Source: JABWBD01 sp040768665 (GTDB lineage Bacteria > Planctomycetota > Planctomycetia > Pirellulales > Thermoguttaceae). From it: DNA of 55,128 nucleotides. This document shows, piece after piece, positions 1-8,198 of the stretch (position 1 is the stretch's first letter; each line of letters starts with the position of its first letter). Location: contig JAXGMN010000068.1 in assembly GCA_040768665.1 (NCBI GenBank), positions 1-55,128 on the forward strand. Direction: 5' to 3'. Below the pieces are notes generated by a model. That model did not search any database. It saw only the letters and a list, made by a program, of their open reading frames with translations, and was not told the DNA's origin. The position numbers and the translations under genes are program-made.

Positions 1-2
1 CT

Positions 3-758
3 TTGGTGGTCCGCCCTTACCTGGAGACCATGACCCGATCGGAATTGATGGCACTGATGACCAGCGGCATGGCAACGCTGGCCGGAGGAGTCATGGCAGC
101 GTACGTGGGAATGGGAGCGGACGCCGGACACCTGATGGCCGCCTCGCTGATGTCCGCCCCCGCCTCGCTGGTGATTGCCAAGATCCTCGTTCCCGAGACG
201 GAGGAGTCGCCGACGAAACGAACGGTGAAGATCGAGATCCCACGGCAGGACGCCAACCTCCTCGACGCCGCTTGTCGCGGCGCGGCCGACGGCCTGAAAC
301 TGGCCTTGAATGTTGCCGCGATGCTGATCGCGTTTATCGCGATCGTATCGATGGCCGACTGGATCCTGGCGGGCTTGGGGAGGAGCATCGGGGTGGGCTT
401 GACCCTGGAACGTGTCTTCGGTTGGGTCTTTGCTCCGCTGGCATGGATTATGGGAGTGCCCTGGGACGATGCGGAACTGGTCGGAATGATGCTGGGAAAA
501 CGAACGGTGTTCAACGAGTTCCTGGCCTACAGCGACCTTATTCAGTATCGGGATCAACTGTCTCCCCGATCGGTGGTTATCGCAACTTACGCGCTGTGCG
601 GTTTCGCCAACTTCGGCTCGATCGCGATCCAGATCGGCGGTGTCGGCGCGCTGGTTCCGTCGAGGCGAGGCGATTTCGCGCGCTACGGCCTTCTTGCCAT
701 GATCGGCGGCACACTCACGTCGTTCATGACCGCCACCATCGCGGGGATACTCATCTGA
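3..758 (+). CDS. NupC-type concentrative nucleoside transporter (3' part, partial)
   Basis: This is the C-terminal 251 residues of a CNT-family nucleoside permease; the gene begins left of the window, because conserved sequence (PLVVRPYL-type) is already running at base 3. The family imports nucleosides with H+ or Na+ across the cytoplasmic membrane. Visible are the family motif LGKRTVFNEFLAY (about residue 163), the later segment YALCGFANFGSIAIQIGG and several hydrophobic helices, including the last one at the C-terminus. The remaining length matches the C-terminal half of a roughly 400-residue transporter. It stops at TGA and is followed by 300 bases of palindromic repeats, with no co-directional partner. 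The family call is secure; the substrate is not readable. Confidence 0.88.
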   Translation: MVVRPYLETMTRSELMALMTSGMATLAGGVMAAYVGMGADAGHLMAASLMSAPASLVIAKILVPETEESPTKRTVKIEIPRQDANLLDAACRGAADGLKLALNVAAMLIAFIAIVSMADWILAGLGRSIGVGLTLERVFGWVFAPLAWIMGVPWDDAELVGMMLGKRTVFNEFLAYSDLIQYRDQLSPRSVVIATYALCGFANFGSIAIQIGGVGALVPSRRGDFARYGLLAMIGGTLTSFMTATIAGILI

Positions 759-811
759 GACGATTCGAGAAGGTTGGTATCGCCGACCGCACGCAGACCG
801 CCGTTTGGGCG

Positions 812-935
812 GTAACCGTTCACGGGACGGAAGAGAGGGGGACAAGTCCATGTTTTCGGCCAACGTCATTGACGCCAAAACACCCGAATTGGCCGAAAAA
901 TGGACCAGTCCCCGGCCTTGGGCGTGAACGGTTAC
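812..935. repeat. Nested palindrome, repeat family A (GGGGACA...TCCCC)
   Basis: An inner hairpin has arms at 837-862 and 889-913 (GGGGACAAGTCCATG... pairing with ...ATGGACCAGTCCCC). Outer arms at 812-824 and 923-935 are perfect complements (GTAACCGTTCACG / CGTGAACGGTTAC). It lies just after the transporter stop and could act as a terminator-like structure. Related copies are at 992-1041, 2263-2465, 9513-9599 and 48172-48408. Confidence 0.8.
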
Positions 936-960
936 GACTGGCGTAGGCGGAACCTTGGCG

Positions 961-1060
961 AAGATCCTATCCCCGAACGGCGCGAGGAGTAGGGGACAGG
1001 CACATTTTGCTCCGAAGACTCCGCAAAATGAGCCAGTCCCCGATGGTTTTGGGATAGACT
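961..1060. repeat. Palindrome, repeat family A, second copy
   Basis: The arms GGGGACAGGCACATTTTGC (992-1010) and GCAAAATGAGCCAGTCCCC (1023-1041) form a near-perfect stem with a 12-base loop. A weaker outer pair, CCTATCCC near 966 and GGGATAG near 1051, flanks it. It is nearly identical to the copy at 48172-48408, so it gives the expected uninterrupted form of that element. The 300-base interval between the transporter stop and the next gene holds only these two palindromes. Confidence 0.8.
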
Positions 1061-1327
1061 CTAAGCCGGTTTTGCCGTGCTTGCCTGGATCTCCTCGAGC
1101 GTTCTGCCGAGTTTCTTGCGCTTTTGGCCCTGGTTTCCAGAACCGGGGGTATGTGACAGCCGCTGAGAAGCGGTGGCAGTTTCGCTGTGTTGGAGCATTT
1201 CCAGCAACCGGTGGCTCACCGGATCATCTTCCCGCGGAGTGCCGATGCACTGGACGGCATCGCTCACGCCCAGCAGCACCGCTTGCCGTACTCCATCCCG
1301 CAGCCAAACGAAAAAGTTGAAGCCCAT
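1061..1327 (-). CDS. Small conserved-type hypothetical protein (88 aa)
   Basis: The reading frame starts at an ATG with a very strong Shine-Dalgarno sequence (AAGGAGG, about 10 bases upstream), which separates it from the shadow frames around it. The protein begins with a hydrophobic stretch (MGFNFFVWLRDGVRQAVLLG), continues with SDAVQCIGTP, and ends in a basic segment with KRKKLGRTLEEI. I recognise the general pattern from small planctomycete orphan proteins but know no function. It is the last gene of the minus-strand run after etfB, etfA, the acyl-CoA dehydrogenase and fabI, 134 bases downstream of fabI. No catalytic motif or export signal is convincing. Confidence 0.65.
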   Translation of the reverse strand: MGFNFFVWLRDGVRQAVLLGVSDAVQCIGTPREDDPVSHRLLEMLQHSETATASQRLSHTPGSGNQGQKRKKLGRTLEEIQASTAKPA

Positions 1328-1461
1328 GGACTCTCTTTCCTCCTTGAATCGGGGACCTCCGGCCGTCCATGCCAGAGCCGAATTATCGCTATCGGGCGGG
1401 GAGATTAACGAATGGCGGGCAGAGTGTCCAGAGCAAGTTGCGCGAGGCGCCGATCAGCCGA

Positions 1462-2235
1462 TCAGAGGCCGACGATGCTGTACCCGCAGTCGACGTGGAG
1501 GACTTCGCCGGTGACCGCTCCGGAGAGATCGCTGAGGAAGTAGAGTCCGGTCGTGCCGAGTTCCTTCGGGTCCACGTTGCGGTTCAGGCATGCCTTTCGG
1601 ACGGCGTGTTCGCGCATCTCGTCGAAACTCGAGATGCCGGCGGAACTGAGCGTGCGCATCGGGCCGGCGCTGATGGCGTTCACGCGGATCCCTTTGCTGC
1701 GTCCGAGATCCCAGGCGAGATAGCGGACGGTGTGCTCGAGTGTCGCCTTGCAGACGCCCATGAGGTTGTAACCCGGCATCACCTTTTCGCCGCCGAAATA
1801 GCTGATGGTGACGATTGCGCCTCCTTCGGGCATCAGGGGAGCGGCCGCACGACTGACGGCCACGAGGCTATACGCGCTGATGTCCATGGCCAGGTGCCAG
1901 GCTTCGCGGCTGCACTCGAGGTAGGGCTTTTTCAATTCCTGGGGCGGCGCAAAGGCGATCGAGTGGACCAGGAAATCGAGCTTGCCGTAGGTGTCCTGGA
2001 TTGCGGTGAAGACCCGGTCGATGTCTTCGTCTTTCTGCACGTCGCACGGCAGCAGGACTTTCGGATTGAGGGGGTCGACGAGGAGGCGCACGCGGCGCTC
2101 GCTGGAAGGGCTGGGCAGATGCGTGAACGCCAGCTCCGCGCCTTCCTGGACGAGCGATTCGGTCATTGCCCAGGCGATACTGCGGTCGTTGGCGATGCCC
2201 ATCACCAAGCCGACTTTGCCGGTGAACATGCCCAT
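1462..2235 (-). CDS. fabI: Enoyl-[acyl-carrier-protein] reductase (NADH), FabI
   Basis: FabI reduces the trans-2-enoyl-ACP double bond with NADH in the last step of each fatty-acid elongation cycle in the cytoplasm. The protein is a short-chain dehydrogenase of 257 residues, the usual FabI size. It opens with GKVGLVMGIANDRSIAWA, the FabI form of the Rossmann glycine motif, and carries the Tyr-x6-Lys active site in YNLMGVCK plus the FabI-specific SYFGGEKV tyrosine upstream. SAGPMRTL and the GEVLHVDCGYS ending are also typical. The start at 2235 is chosen because FabI homology begins there and AAGGGGG lies about 8 bases upstream; the open frame runs 53 codons further into a palindromic repeat. 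It follows the acyl-CoA dehydrogenase on the same strand. Confidence 0.93.
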   Translation of the reverse strand: MGMFTGKVGLVMGIANDRSIAWAMTESLVQEGAELAFTHLPSPSSERRVRLLVDPLNPKVLLPCDVQKDEDIDRVFTAIQDTYGKLDFLVHSIAFAPPQELKKPYLECSREAWHLAMDISAYSLVAVSRAAAPLMPEGGAIVTISYFGGEKVMPGYNLMGVCKATLEHTVRYLAWDLGRSKGIRVNAISAGPMRTLSSAGISSFDEMREHAVRKACLNRNVDPKELGTTGLYFLSDLSGAVTGEVLHVDCGYSIVGL

Positions 2236-2262
2236 CTTGCTTGCCCCCTTGTTGCTTCGGTC

Positions 2263-2465
2263 AGAGTCTGTTCCCAAAGGGGACAGGCACCTCGCCATGT
2301 CGCCGTTTTTCAGGGAAAATACTTGGTTAGGATTGATCGAGAAATAAGTGTCAGGAACCATTTGCCGGAAACCGGCCCTTCGGGTGCTTCGCACAAATGG
2401 TTCCTGACACTTTTTTCTCGAACGTTCCTTAGGCTCGGAGCCAGTCCCCTATTGGAACAGACTCT
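2263..2465. repeat. Nested triple palindrome: family A element containing a second hairpin
   Basis: The outer arms AGAGTCTGTTCCCAA (2263-2277) and TTGGAACAGACTCT (2452-2465) enclose the family A arms GGGGACAGGC (2279-2288) and GCCAGTCCCC (2440-2449). Inside these is an unrelated hairpin with 19-base perfect arms, AAGTGTCAGGAACCATTTG (2346-2364) and its complement (2394-2412). It fills the gap between the acyl-CoA dehydrogenase stop, which its right end touches, and fabI. Confidence 0.85.
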
Positions 2466-4207
2466 CAGTCGTTGGACGGCACCGGGCCCGCCAGGAGTTC
2501 GTATTCTTCCATCGCCGAGGCGTCGCCCGTGAGGATTTGCTCGCAGTTCATCCGCAGCACCGAGAGTTGTCCTTCGATGAAGCGGCGAGCCACGCGGACC
2601 TTGCGGTCGCTGGCGCGGCCCTGCCCCAGCAGGAGATGCCCGACGATGACGATGATGGCGGAATCAACGAGCCGCCTGCCCGAGAGATCGAGATAGGTCG
2701 TCGGCCGCGATTTGACGAACTGGATCGTTTCCAGGATCCGCTGTCTCGCCTCGACAAGCTTCTGCTTGAGCTCGTCCAGAAGCGGATCCTCATACTGGAT
2801 TCTCTCAAGATCGGTCACGTAGTTTTCGAACGCGCCGGAGGTCACGCCGCGGACCGCCGCGACGACCTGCAACTGGCTCGTGCCTTCGTAGATCGTGGTG
2901 ATCCGTGAATCGCGCAGGTAGCGCTCGGCGGCATAGTCTTTCATGTAGCCGGAGCCGCCGAGAACCTGGATGGCGGTGTGGGTCACCCAGCAGGCCATCT
3001 CGGAGGCATAGTACTTGCTCATCGGCGTCATCATGCCGTTGATGCGCTTGTAGGCGCGAGACCGCTGCTTCCGCTCCTTCTGCTGGTCCTTGTCGAGGTC
3101 CTTCGACCACTCGAGGATCCGCAGGTTGTTGTTCTCGTGGTCGCAGATCCAACTCGTCTCGTATGTGAGGGCGCGGGCGGCCTCGATCGCCAACTGCATG
3201 TCGGTGACCATCTCGGCCACTGCCGGAAGCCGCTCGATCGGGACGCCGAACTGCTGGCGCGTGTGGGCATAGGTCCGGGCCAGCCGATAGGCCGCTTCCG
3301 CGATGCCCAGCGACTGGGCCGCGATGCCGACACGGGCGCCGTTCATCAGCGCCATCACGTAGGTGATCAGCCCGCGCTGCCGCTCGCCGATCAGCCGAGC
3401 CGGGGTGTCTTCGAAAACCAATTCGCAGGTGGGCGATCCGTGGATTCCCAGCTTGTGCTCGAGGTGGCGGACGCGGACCTTTTCGGACCGCTCGGAGATG
3501 AACAGGCTGAGGCCGCGGCCGTCGCTGATCTCCGGCTCACTGCGGGCGAGGGTGAGGAGGATCTCGCCGCAGCCGTTGGTGATGAACCGCTTCACGCCGT
3601 TGAGATACCAGTTGCCGTTTTCGTCCTGGTGGGCACGCAGGCGAACGGCCTGCAAATCGCTGCCGGCGTCGGGCTCGGTGAGCACCATGGCGCCGGTCAC
3701 TTCGCCGCGGGCGAAGCGAGGGAGCACCTCGTCCTTGATTTCCTGGCTGGCGAAGGCGTGGACCGTCTCGGCGATTCCCTGCAAGCCGAACATATTCATG
3801 AACGACCCGTCGGCACGGCTAACGATTTCCGTGGCCATCGTGTAGATCAGGCTGGGGCAGTTCAGACCGTCGTACTTTCGGGGCAAGGTGAACCCCATCA
3901 GGTCGGCCTGCGACATTCGGTCGAGGTTTTGTCGGACCAGGGGATGCAGAGTGACCGTGCCATCCTCATTGAGCTGATTGCCCTCCTCGTCGACCTGTTC
4001 GGAGTTGGGAGCAATCGTCTCGGCAGCGATCTGCCCGACGATTTCGAGAGCGCGGCGATAGTTATCGACGGCATCCTCTTCGTCGACCGGTGCGTAGTCG
4101 GCCTCGCCGTTTTCGGTATCCAGTTCCTGGATCCGCGCCAACGCCTTCAGGTCCATGTACTTGAAGAGGAACTGAATGTCCTGGTTGTCGAGAAAGAAGT
4201 TACCCAC
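2465..4207 (-). CDS. Acyl-CoA dehydrogenase (580 aa, long form)
   Basis: This FAD enzyme introduces the alpha-beta double bond into acyl-CoA and passes electrons to electron-transfer flavoprotein, encoded just upstream (etfB, etfA). The N-terminal helical domain spans about 45-165 and the middle beta domain about 170-275, with the FAD/substrate signature TGAMVLTEPDAGSDLQA. The C-terminal helical domain has RQQFGVPIERLP and QVLGGSGYMKDYAAERYLRD. The catalytic base is Glu441 in TTIYEGTSQLQ. At 580 residues it is longer than the usual 380-residue family: there is a charged insertion (about 355-395, rich in Lys/Arg) and a C-terminal extension after 455, as in the longer FadE-like members. Substrate chain length cannot be read. 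The stop lies at the edge of a nested palindrome. Confidence 0.9.
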   Translation of the reverse strand: MGNFFLDNQDIQFLFKYMDLKALARIQELDTENGEADYAPVDEEDAVDNYRRALEIVGQIAAETIAPNSEQVDEEGNQLNEDGTVTLHPLVRQNLDRMSQADLMGFTLPRKYDGLNCPSLIYTMATEIVSRADGSFMNMFGLQGIAETVHAFASQEIKDEVLPRFARGEVTGAMVLTEPDAGSDLQAVRLRAHQDENGNWYLNGVKRFITNGCGEILLTLARSEPEISDGRGLSLFISERSEKVRVRHLEHKLGIHGSPTCELVFEDTPARLIGERQRGLITYVMALMNGARVGIAAQSLGIAEAAYRLARTYAHTRQQFGVPIERLPAVAEMVTDMQLAIEAARALTYETSWICDHENNNLRILEWSKDLDKDQQKERKQRSRAYKRINGMMTPMSKYYASEMACWVTHTAIQVLGGSGYMKDYAAERYLRDSRITTIYEGTSQLQVVAAVRGVTSGAFENYVTDLERIQYEDPLLDELKQKLVEARQRILETIQFVKSRPTTYLDLSGRRLVDSAIIVIVGHLLLGQGRASDRKVRVARRFIEGQLSVLRMNCEQILTGDASAMEEYELLAGPVPSND

Positions 4208-4300
4208 GGGCGGACTCCACGGAAAGTATGCTTTAGGTCGCCGGGCGATTTGAGGATGGAAGCCCCGGCCGGCTCGCTTGCGTATACAATAAGCTTCGGA

Positions 4301-5329
4301 TTATCGGCGTTCTTTGACTGCCTTGATCATCATCGGGATCACCTTCTTGAGATCGCCGACGATGCCGTAATGGGCGACGGAGAGAATGGGGGCCTCGCGA
4401 TCGGTGTTGATGGCGATGATCTTGGCCGACTCTTCCATTCCGGCGCGGTGCTGGACCGCACCGCTGATCCCTGCGGCGATGTAGAGCGCGGGACGGACCG
4501 TGGTGCCGGTCTGCCCGATCTGGTGCTCCTTGCCGATATAGCCGCCGTCGACCGCGGCGCGGCTCGCGCCGACCGCGCCGCCGATGGCCGCCGCCAGGTC
4601 ATAGATCAGGCGGAAGTTCTCCTTGCTTCCCACTCCGCCGCCGCCCGCCACGATCACGCGGGCGCCCTTGAGGTTTACCTTGCGAGGCTCGATATGGCGT
4701 TGGATCAGCTTCAGGGCCAGGAGCGTGTCGTCGAGTTCGACTTTCTCGTCGACGATATTCCCGCGGCGCGATTCCTCCGCGGGTTTCAACGGCATCACAC
4801 CCTCACGGACCGTGGCCATCTGCGGCCACCAGTCGTAGTTCACGATTGTGGCGATGATGTTGCCGCCGAAGGCCGGACGGATCTGCAACAGCAGATTCCG
4901 GTGGACGGCCTTCGTTTTGGGGTCGGTGACGTCGCTGATCTCGAGATCGGTGCAGTCGGCCGTCATGCCGGCCCGCATCTCGGAGGCGACGCGAGGGGCC
5001 AGGTCGCGTCCGATCGCCGTCGCCCCGTACAGGACGATTTGCGGCTTGTGGCGCTGGATGAGCTCAGTCATCACCCGCGCATAGGGCTGGGTCTGAAAGT
5101 GGTCCAGGTTGGGGTCATCGACGACATAGACGTTGTCGGCCCCGTGGGCGATCAGCCGCTCGGCCAGCGGCCGCATATTCTTGCCCGGCAACACCGCGGC
5201 CGCCTTGACGCCCAGGGTGTCGGCCAATTCCCGCGCTTTGCCGCAGAGTTCCAAAACGACGTCGTGCAACGAGCCGTCTTCTTGTTCGGCGAAAACCCAG
5301 ACTTCGCCCTGGCGGTTCGGATCGATCAT
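4301..5329 (-). CDS. etfA: Electron transfer flavoprotein, alpha subunit
   Basis: EtfA carries the FAD that accepts electrons from acyl-CoA dehydrogenase and hands them to an ETF:quinone oxidoreductase. The C-terminal FAD-binding half is unmistakable: GQTGTTVRPALYIAAGISGA, then QHRAGMEESAKIIAINTD and AHYGIVGDL. The N-terminal half has the ETF alpha/beta fold with DLAPRVASEMRAGMTADCTDLE. At 342 residues it is slightly longer than typical (about 310-330). It lies 36 bases after etfB and 93 bases before the acyl-CoA dehydrogenase on the same strand, so one transcript is likely. Confidence is high for identity; the specific dehydrogenase partner is inferred from adjacency. Confidence 0.94.
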   Translation of the reverse strand: MIDPNRQGEVWVFAEQEDGSLHDVVLELCGKARELADTLGVKAAAVLPGKNMRPLAERLIAHGADNVYVVDDPNLDHFQTQPYARVMTELIQRHKPQIVLYGATAIGRDLAPRVASEMRAGMTADCTDLEISDVTDPKTKAVHRNLLLQIRPAFGGNIIATIVNYDWWPQMATVREGVMPLKPAEESRRGNIVDEKVELDDTLLALKLIQRHIEPRKVNLKGARVIVAGGGGVGSKENFRLIYDLAAAIGGAVGASRAAVDGGYIGKEHQIGQTGTTVRPALYIAAGISGAVQHRAGMEESAKIIAINTDREAPILSVAHYGIVGDLKKVIPMMIKAVKERR

Positions 5330-5365
5330 GTCAAGTGCGTCCCGGATTTATGTCTTGAACGGCGG

Positions 5366-6280
5366 TTAGCCGAGGGTTCGGTCAATCACCAACTCGTGGA
5401 TCATTTGCCGGACGCCGTCTTCGGTCGCCGGCACTTCGGTATAGCCTTCCTTGGTGAGCACGATCGACTGCACGCGGAAGACCTTCGTAGGCGAGCCGGC
5501 CAGTCCGCATCGCTGAAGGTCCGCCCCGATGTCGTCGAGATTCCACTGCTCGATCATCAGGCCCTTCTCCTTCATCGCGGCAACTCGTCGCCGGGCCTCG
5601 GCCTGGATGTCGTCATCCGAGGCATCTGCTTTCTCGGCCTTCGCTTCCGCGGCGAGCTCGGCCATTACTTTCGCCCGCTTGAACCGCATGACGCGGCGGG
5701 CGGCGGGCGGCCGCGGCTTGTTGGCCGAGCCGATGACCGTGATCAAGACCGGCAGTTTGCCTTCGACGATCTCCCAGCCGTGCCCGGTATTGCGGCGAAT
5801 CCGGACGGCGGGGCCGTCGAGGCTGACGAGCTGTTCGAGGTAGGTGATCTGCGGAATACCCAGTTTTTCGGCGCACTGCGGCCCGACCTGGGCGGTATCG
5901 CCGTCGATGGCCTGCCGGCCGGCGAAGACCAGATCATAGCGGCCGATCGTCTTCACTGCCTGGCTGAGAATATAGCTGGTCGCCAAGGTATCGCTGGCAG
6001 CCGCCCGGCGATCGGTGAGGAGGATGCCACGGTCGGCGCCGCGAAACAGGCAGGCTCGCAATACGTCCGACGCTTTCGGGGGCCCCATCGTTAGAGCAGT
6101 AACGGTCCCGCCGTAGGTGTCGCGGACCTCCAGCGCCGTTTCCAAGGCGTTGAGATCCTCTGGATTGAAGATCGTCGGAAGCGCAGCCCGATTGACGGTC
6201 CCATCTTCCTTCATGGCTTCGGCCGTGACATTGGCCGTATCGGGGACCTGTTTGACGAGCACAATACTGTCGTAAGGCAC
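5366..6280 (-). CDS. etfB: Electron transfer flavoprotein, beta subunit
   Basis: EtfB binds AMP and docks with acyl-CoA dehydrogenases in the ETF heterodimer. The N-terminus has the signature VLVKQVPDTANV and the family motif GRQAIDGDTAQVGP, followed by IRRNTGHGWEIVEGKLPVLI, which forms the recognition-loop region. The start chosen is GTG at 6280 (reading PYDSIVLVKQ), because GGAG lies 8 bases upstream; an in-frame GTG at 6289 is the alternative. The 304 residues exceed the usual 250-260 because of an alanine-, glutamate- and lysine-rich insertion (AELAAEAKAEKADASDDD region) and a longer C-terminal tail. It is the first gene of the minus-strand ETF/acyl-CoA dehydrogenase/fabI run. Confidence 0.93.
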   Translation of the reverse strand: MPYDSIVLVKQVPDTANVTAEAMKEDGTVNRAALPTIFNPEDLNALETALEVRDTYGGTVTALTMGPPKASDVLRACLFRGADRGILLTDRRAAASDTLATSYILSQAVKTIGRYDLVFAGRQAIDGDTAQVGPQCAEKLGIPQITYLEQLVSLDGPAVRIRRNTGHGWEIVEGKLPVLITVIGSANKPRPPAARRVMRFKRAKVMAELAAEAKAEKADASDDDIQAEARRRVAAMKEKGLMIEQWNLDDIGADLQRCGLAGSPTKVFRVQSIVLTKEGYTEVPATEDGVRQMIHELVIDRTLG

Positions 6281-6616
6281 TACGAGCACTCCGCAAACTG
6301 CAACTGGTAAAGCCCGGAAGATTATCAGGCGTAGAACAGCAGGTCAACCCCTGCCGCTTAGCAAAACAGGAAAGGCTGGATATTTAGGGGATGCCGGAAT
6401 GTTCCTTGGGCAGACGAAGCAGATTTCCGAAAGGGTCTTGCGCAGGAAGCACTTGGGCGTTGCTGTGACTCGGTCTACCGAATTTGCCGGTCACGCAGAC
6501 GCGGACGAATTCGCAAAATGGCCGGAAATCATTTTACAGTATGCCGAGCAGTGTGTGCTGAGTCCGGAGGAAGAATTTGCGGCATAGCTGCAATCTCGAC
6601 GTTGCCGGGTGGCAGA
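6281..6616. other. Intergenic region upstream of etfB; no gene recognised
   Basis: About 340 bases between the divergent etfB and the repeats before bioB. Short open frames here (for example 6399-6587) have no Shine-Dalgarno sequence and no recognisable protein. It should hold the etfB promoter, but no confident -35/-10 pair was found. Confidence 0.5.
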
Positions 6617-6824
6617 AGGTAGGTTTCGCTTGCCGAGCGGGACCTGAGCGGCTTGGTGAGGTTTCCACTCGGAGGGGTGACGAGAATCCACCCCGGCGTT
6701 TAGGTCCCGCTCGGCAAGCGGGACAAGCGGGGCGTACTGGCGGATGGTATGCGAGGTTGGGAGCGAGTTGGGGATTGCCAAGTTGGTTGGCGGTTCCAGG
6801 TCCCGTTCGGCAAACGGGACCTAC
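6617..6824. repeat. Three copies of a short palindrome, repeat family E (GTCCCGCTTGCCGAGCGGGAC)
   Basis: Copies lie at 6623-6645, 6702-6724 and 6798-6822. Each unit is itself a hairpin (8-base stem, TGCCG-type loop), and the first two are also inverted relative to each other. The third has compensating changes (GTCCCGTTCGGCAAACGGGAC), which argues that the stem is selected or recently copied. The same unit occurs twice at 25287-25344, inside the actB 3' end. Confidence 0.8.
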
Positions 6825-6988
6825 TGGGCTAATCGTGGATGGCGTGCCCCCCGATTCGGCCCGCATCGCTGCGTCTGCAGGGAAACGACTCTGCCTTGCC
6901 AAATCACGAGCGGTATAATGCGATCCGGTCACCAACGGTCTATCAGGGAAACAGAGATTTCCAAACAAGTCCGAACAAGAGGGATCCC

Positions 6989-8197
6989 GTGCACGATTTC
7001 CGCGCGACTGGCTCGACTCGTTCTCGCGCGTCCACCCCGAGCCGCTCAACAGCGACAAACTGGTATGCATTGGCCAACCGTGCGCTGGATGGAATACGCC
7101 TGAGCGCGGAGGAAGGACTCGCCGTTCTCAATTGTCCCGACAACGAGCTGCTCGATCTGTTGGCCGCAGCCTACCGAGTCCGGCATCGGTATTTCGGAAA
7201 CCGCGTGCACATGAACTTCTTGATGAACGCCAAGAGCGGCCACTGCCCGGAAGATTGCGGCTACTGCTCGCAATCGAAAGTCTCCACGGCCGACATTCCG
7301 AAGTACAACCTTCTGAATGCTGAACAGGTTCTGGAAGGGGCGCGCATGGCGGCCGAACGGCAGGCGAAAACGTATTGCATCGTCCTTTCCGGCCGAGGTC
7401 CGAACAAGCGGGCGCTGGATCAAATTGCCGAGATCGTGCCGCAGATCAAGGCCCGCTACGGCCTGGGCATTTGTACTTGCCTCGGGCTGCTGACGCCGGA
7501 CGAAGCCGAGCGTCTGAAGGCGTGTGGAGTCGACCGGGTCAACCATAACCTGAATACGTCGGAGCGGTTCTACCCTAAGATCTGCACCACGCACACGTAC
7601 CAGGATCGACTCGCCACGCTCCGCGCAGTTCGTGCCGCCGGTTTGGAAATCTGCTGCGGGGGCATTGTCGGAATGGGTGAGGAACCTCGCGACGTGGTCG
7701 AATTGGCCCAGCGGGTCGGCGAACTGGAAGCGGAGGCGGTGCCGGTCAATTTTTTGCTGCCCATCCCCGGCACGCCGCTGGCGGGTGCTGAAAAGGGGGA
7801 CGGGCACGGCGATAGGTCGTGTTCCCCGGCACGGCAGACGACCACGCATCGCGGAGCGAGTCCCCCAGTTCAGCAGCCTCCGCTGGAAAGCCGAGGAGGA
7901 TTGAATCCCCGTTATTGTCTCAAGGTATTGGCGCTGTTCCGCCTGGCCAACCCGAAGTGCGAATTGCGGGTTGCCGCCGGGCGGGAAGTCCACCTCGGAC
8001 CACTGCAGCCGCTGAGCCTCTATGCGGCCAATTCGATGTTTGTCGGCGACTATCTCACCACCAGCGGCCAACGGCCGGAGGACGATTACCGGATGATCGA
8101 GGCGCTCGGGTTCGAGGCCGTGGCCGACGGAGTGTCGGCACCCGATGGGCCGGTCGGCGGTCCTTCGCACCTGTCCAAGGACAACTTCGCGATTTGA
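6989..8197 (+). CDS. bioB: Biotin synthase BioB with an in-frame repeat-derived insertion
   Basis: BioB is a radical-SAM enzyme that inserts sulfur into dethiobiotin. The radical-SAM cluster cysteines are Cys86, Cys90 and Cys93 in GHCPEDCGYCSQ. Family segments follow: YCIVLSGRGP, VDRVNHNLNTSERFYPKICTTHTY, GGIVGMGE, VNFLLPIPGTPLAG and LYAANSMFVGDYLTTSGQ. The start at GTG 6989 has AGAGGG upstream; the frame is open further 5' but without homology. Between PIPGTPLAG and LNPRYCLKVLALF, where BioB normally has only a few residues, 38 codons (7787-7900, residues 267-304) are inserted in frame. They are low-complexity (Gly/Ser/Pro/Arg/Gln), and the DNA is a palindromic repeat. The rest of the C-terminal part (RVAAGREVHLGPLQPLSLY) is intact, so the enzyme could still be active. 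Confidence 0.9.
   Translation: MHDFRATGSTRSRASTPSRSTATNWYALANRALDGIRLSAEEGLAVLNCPDNELLDLLAAAYRVRHRYFGNRVHMNFLMNAKSGHCPEDCGYCSQSKVSTADIPKYNLLNAEQVLEGARMAAERQAKTYCIVLSGRGPNKRALDQIAEIVPQIKARYGLGICTCLGLLTPDEAERLKACGVDRVNHNLNTSERFYPKICTTHTYQDRLATLRAVRAAGLEICCGGIVGMGEEPRDVVELAQRVGELEAEAVPVNFLLPIPGTPLAGAEKGDGHGDRSCSPARQTTTHRGASPPVQQPPLESRGGLNPRYCLKVLALFRLANPKCELRVAAGREVHLGPLQPLSLYAANSMFVGDYLTTSGQRPEDDYRMIEALGFEAVADGVSAPDGPVGGPSHLSKDNFAI
7787..7900. repeat. Palindromic repeat inserted in frame within bioB
   Basis: The arms GCTGAAAAGGGGGAC (7787-7801) and GTCCCCCAGTTCAGC (7860-7874) are complementary at 13 of 15 positions and resemble family A (GGGGACxGGCAC). The left arm starts exactly at the codon where BioB homology breaks, and homology resumes at 7901. 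The 114 bases are a multiple of three and contain no stop. Confidence 0.75.
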
Positions 8198-8198
8198 T

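Noticed and set aside
837..2465. Palindromes as rho-independent terminators
   Set aside because: The stems are strong, but no U-run follows most of them, and the same sequences occur inside coding frames; a mobile-repeat explanation fits better.
2978..6094. 1038-codon open frame on the plus strand
   Set aside because: It is the antisense shadow of the acyl-CoA dehydrogenase and etf genes in high-GC DNA; its translation shows no family motifs and no ribosome binding site.
6399..6587. Small open frame upstream of bioB
   Set aside because: No ribosome binding site, no recognisable domain, and it lies in repeat-rich intergenic DNA.
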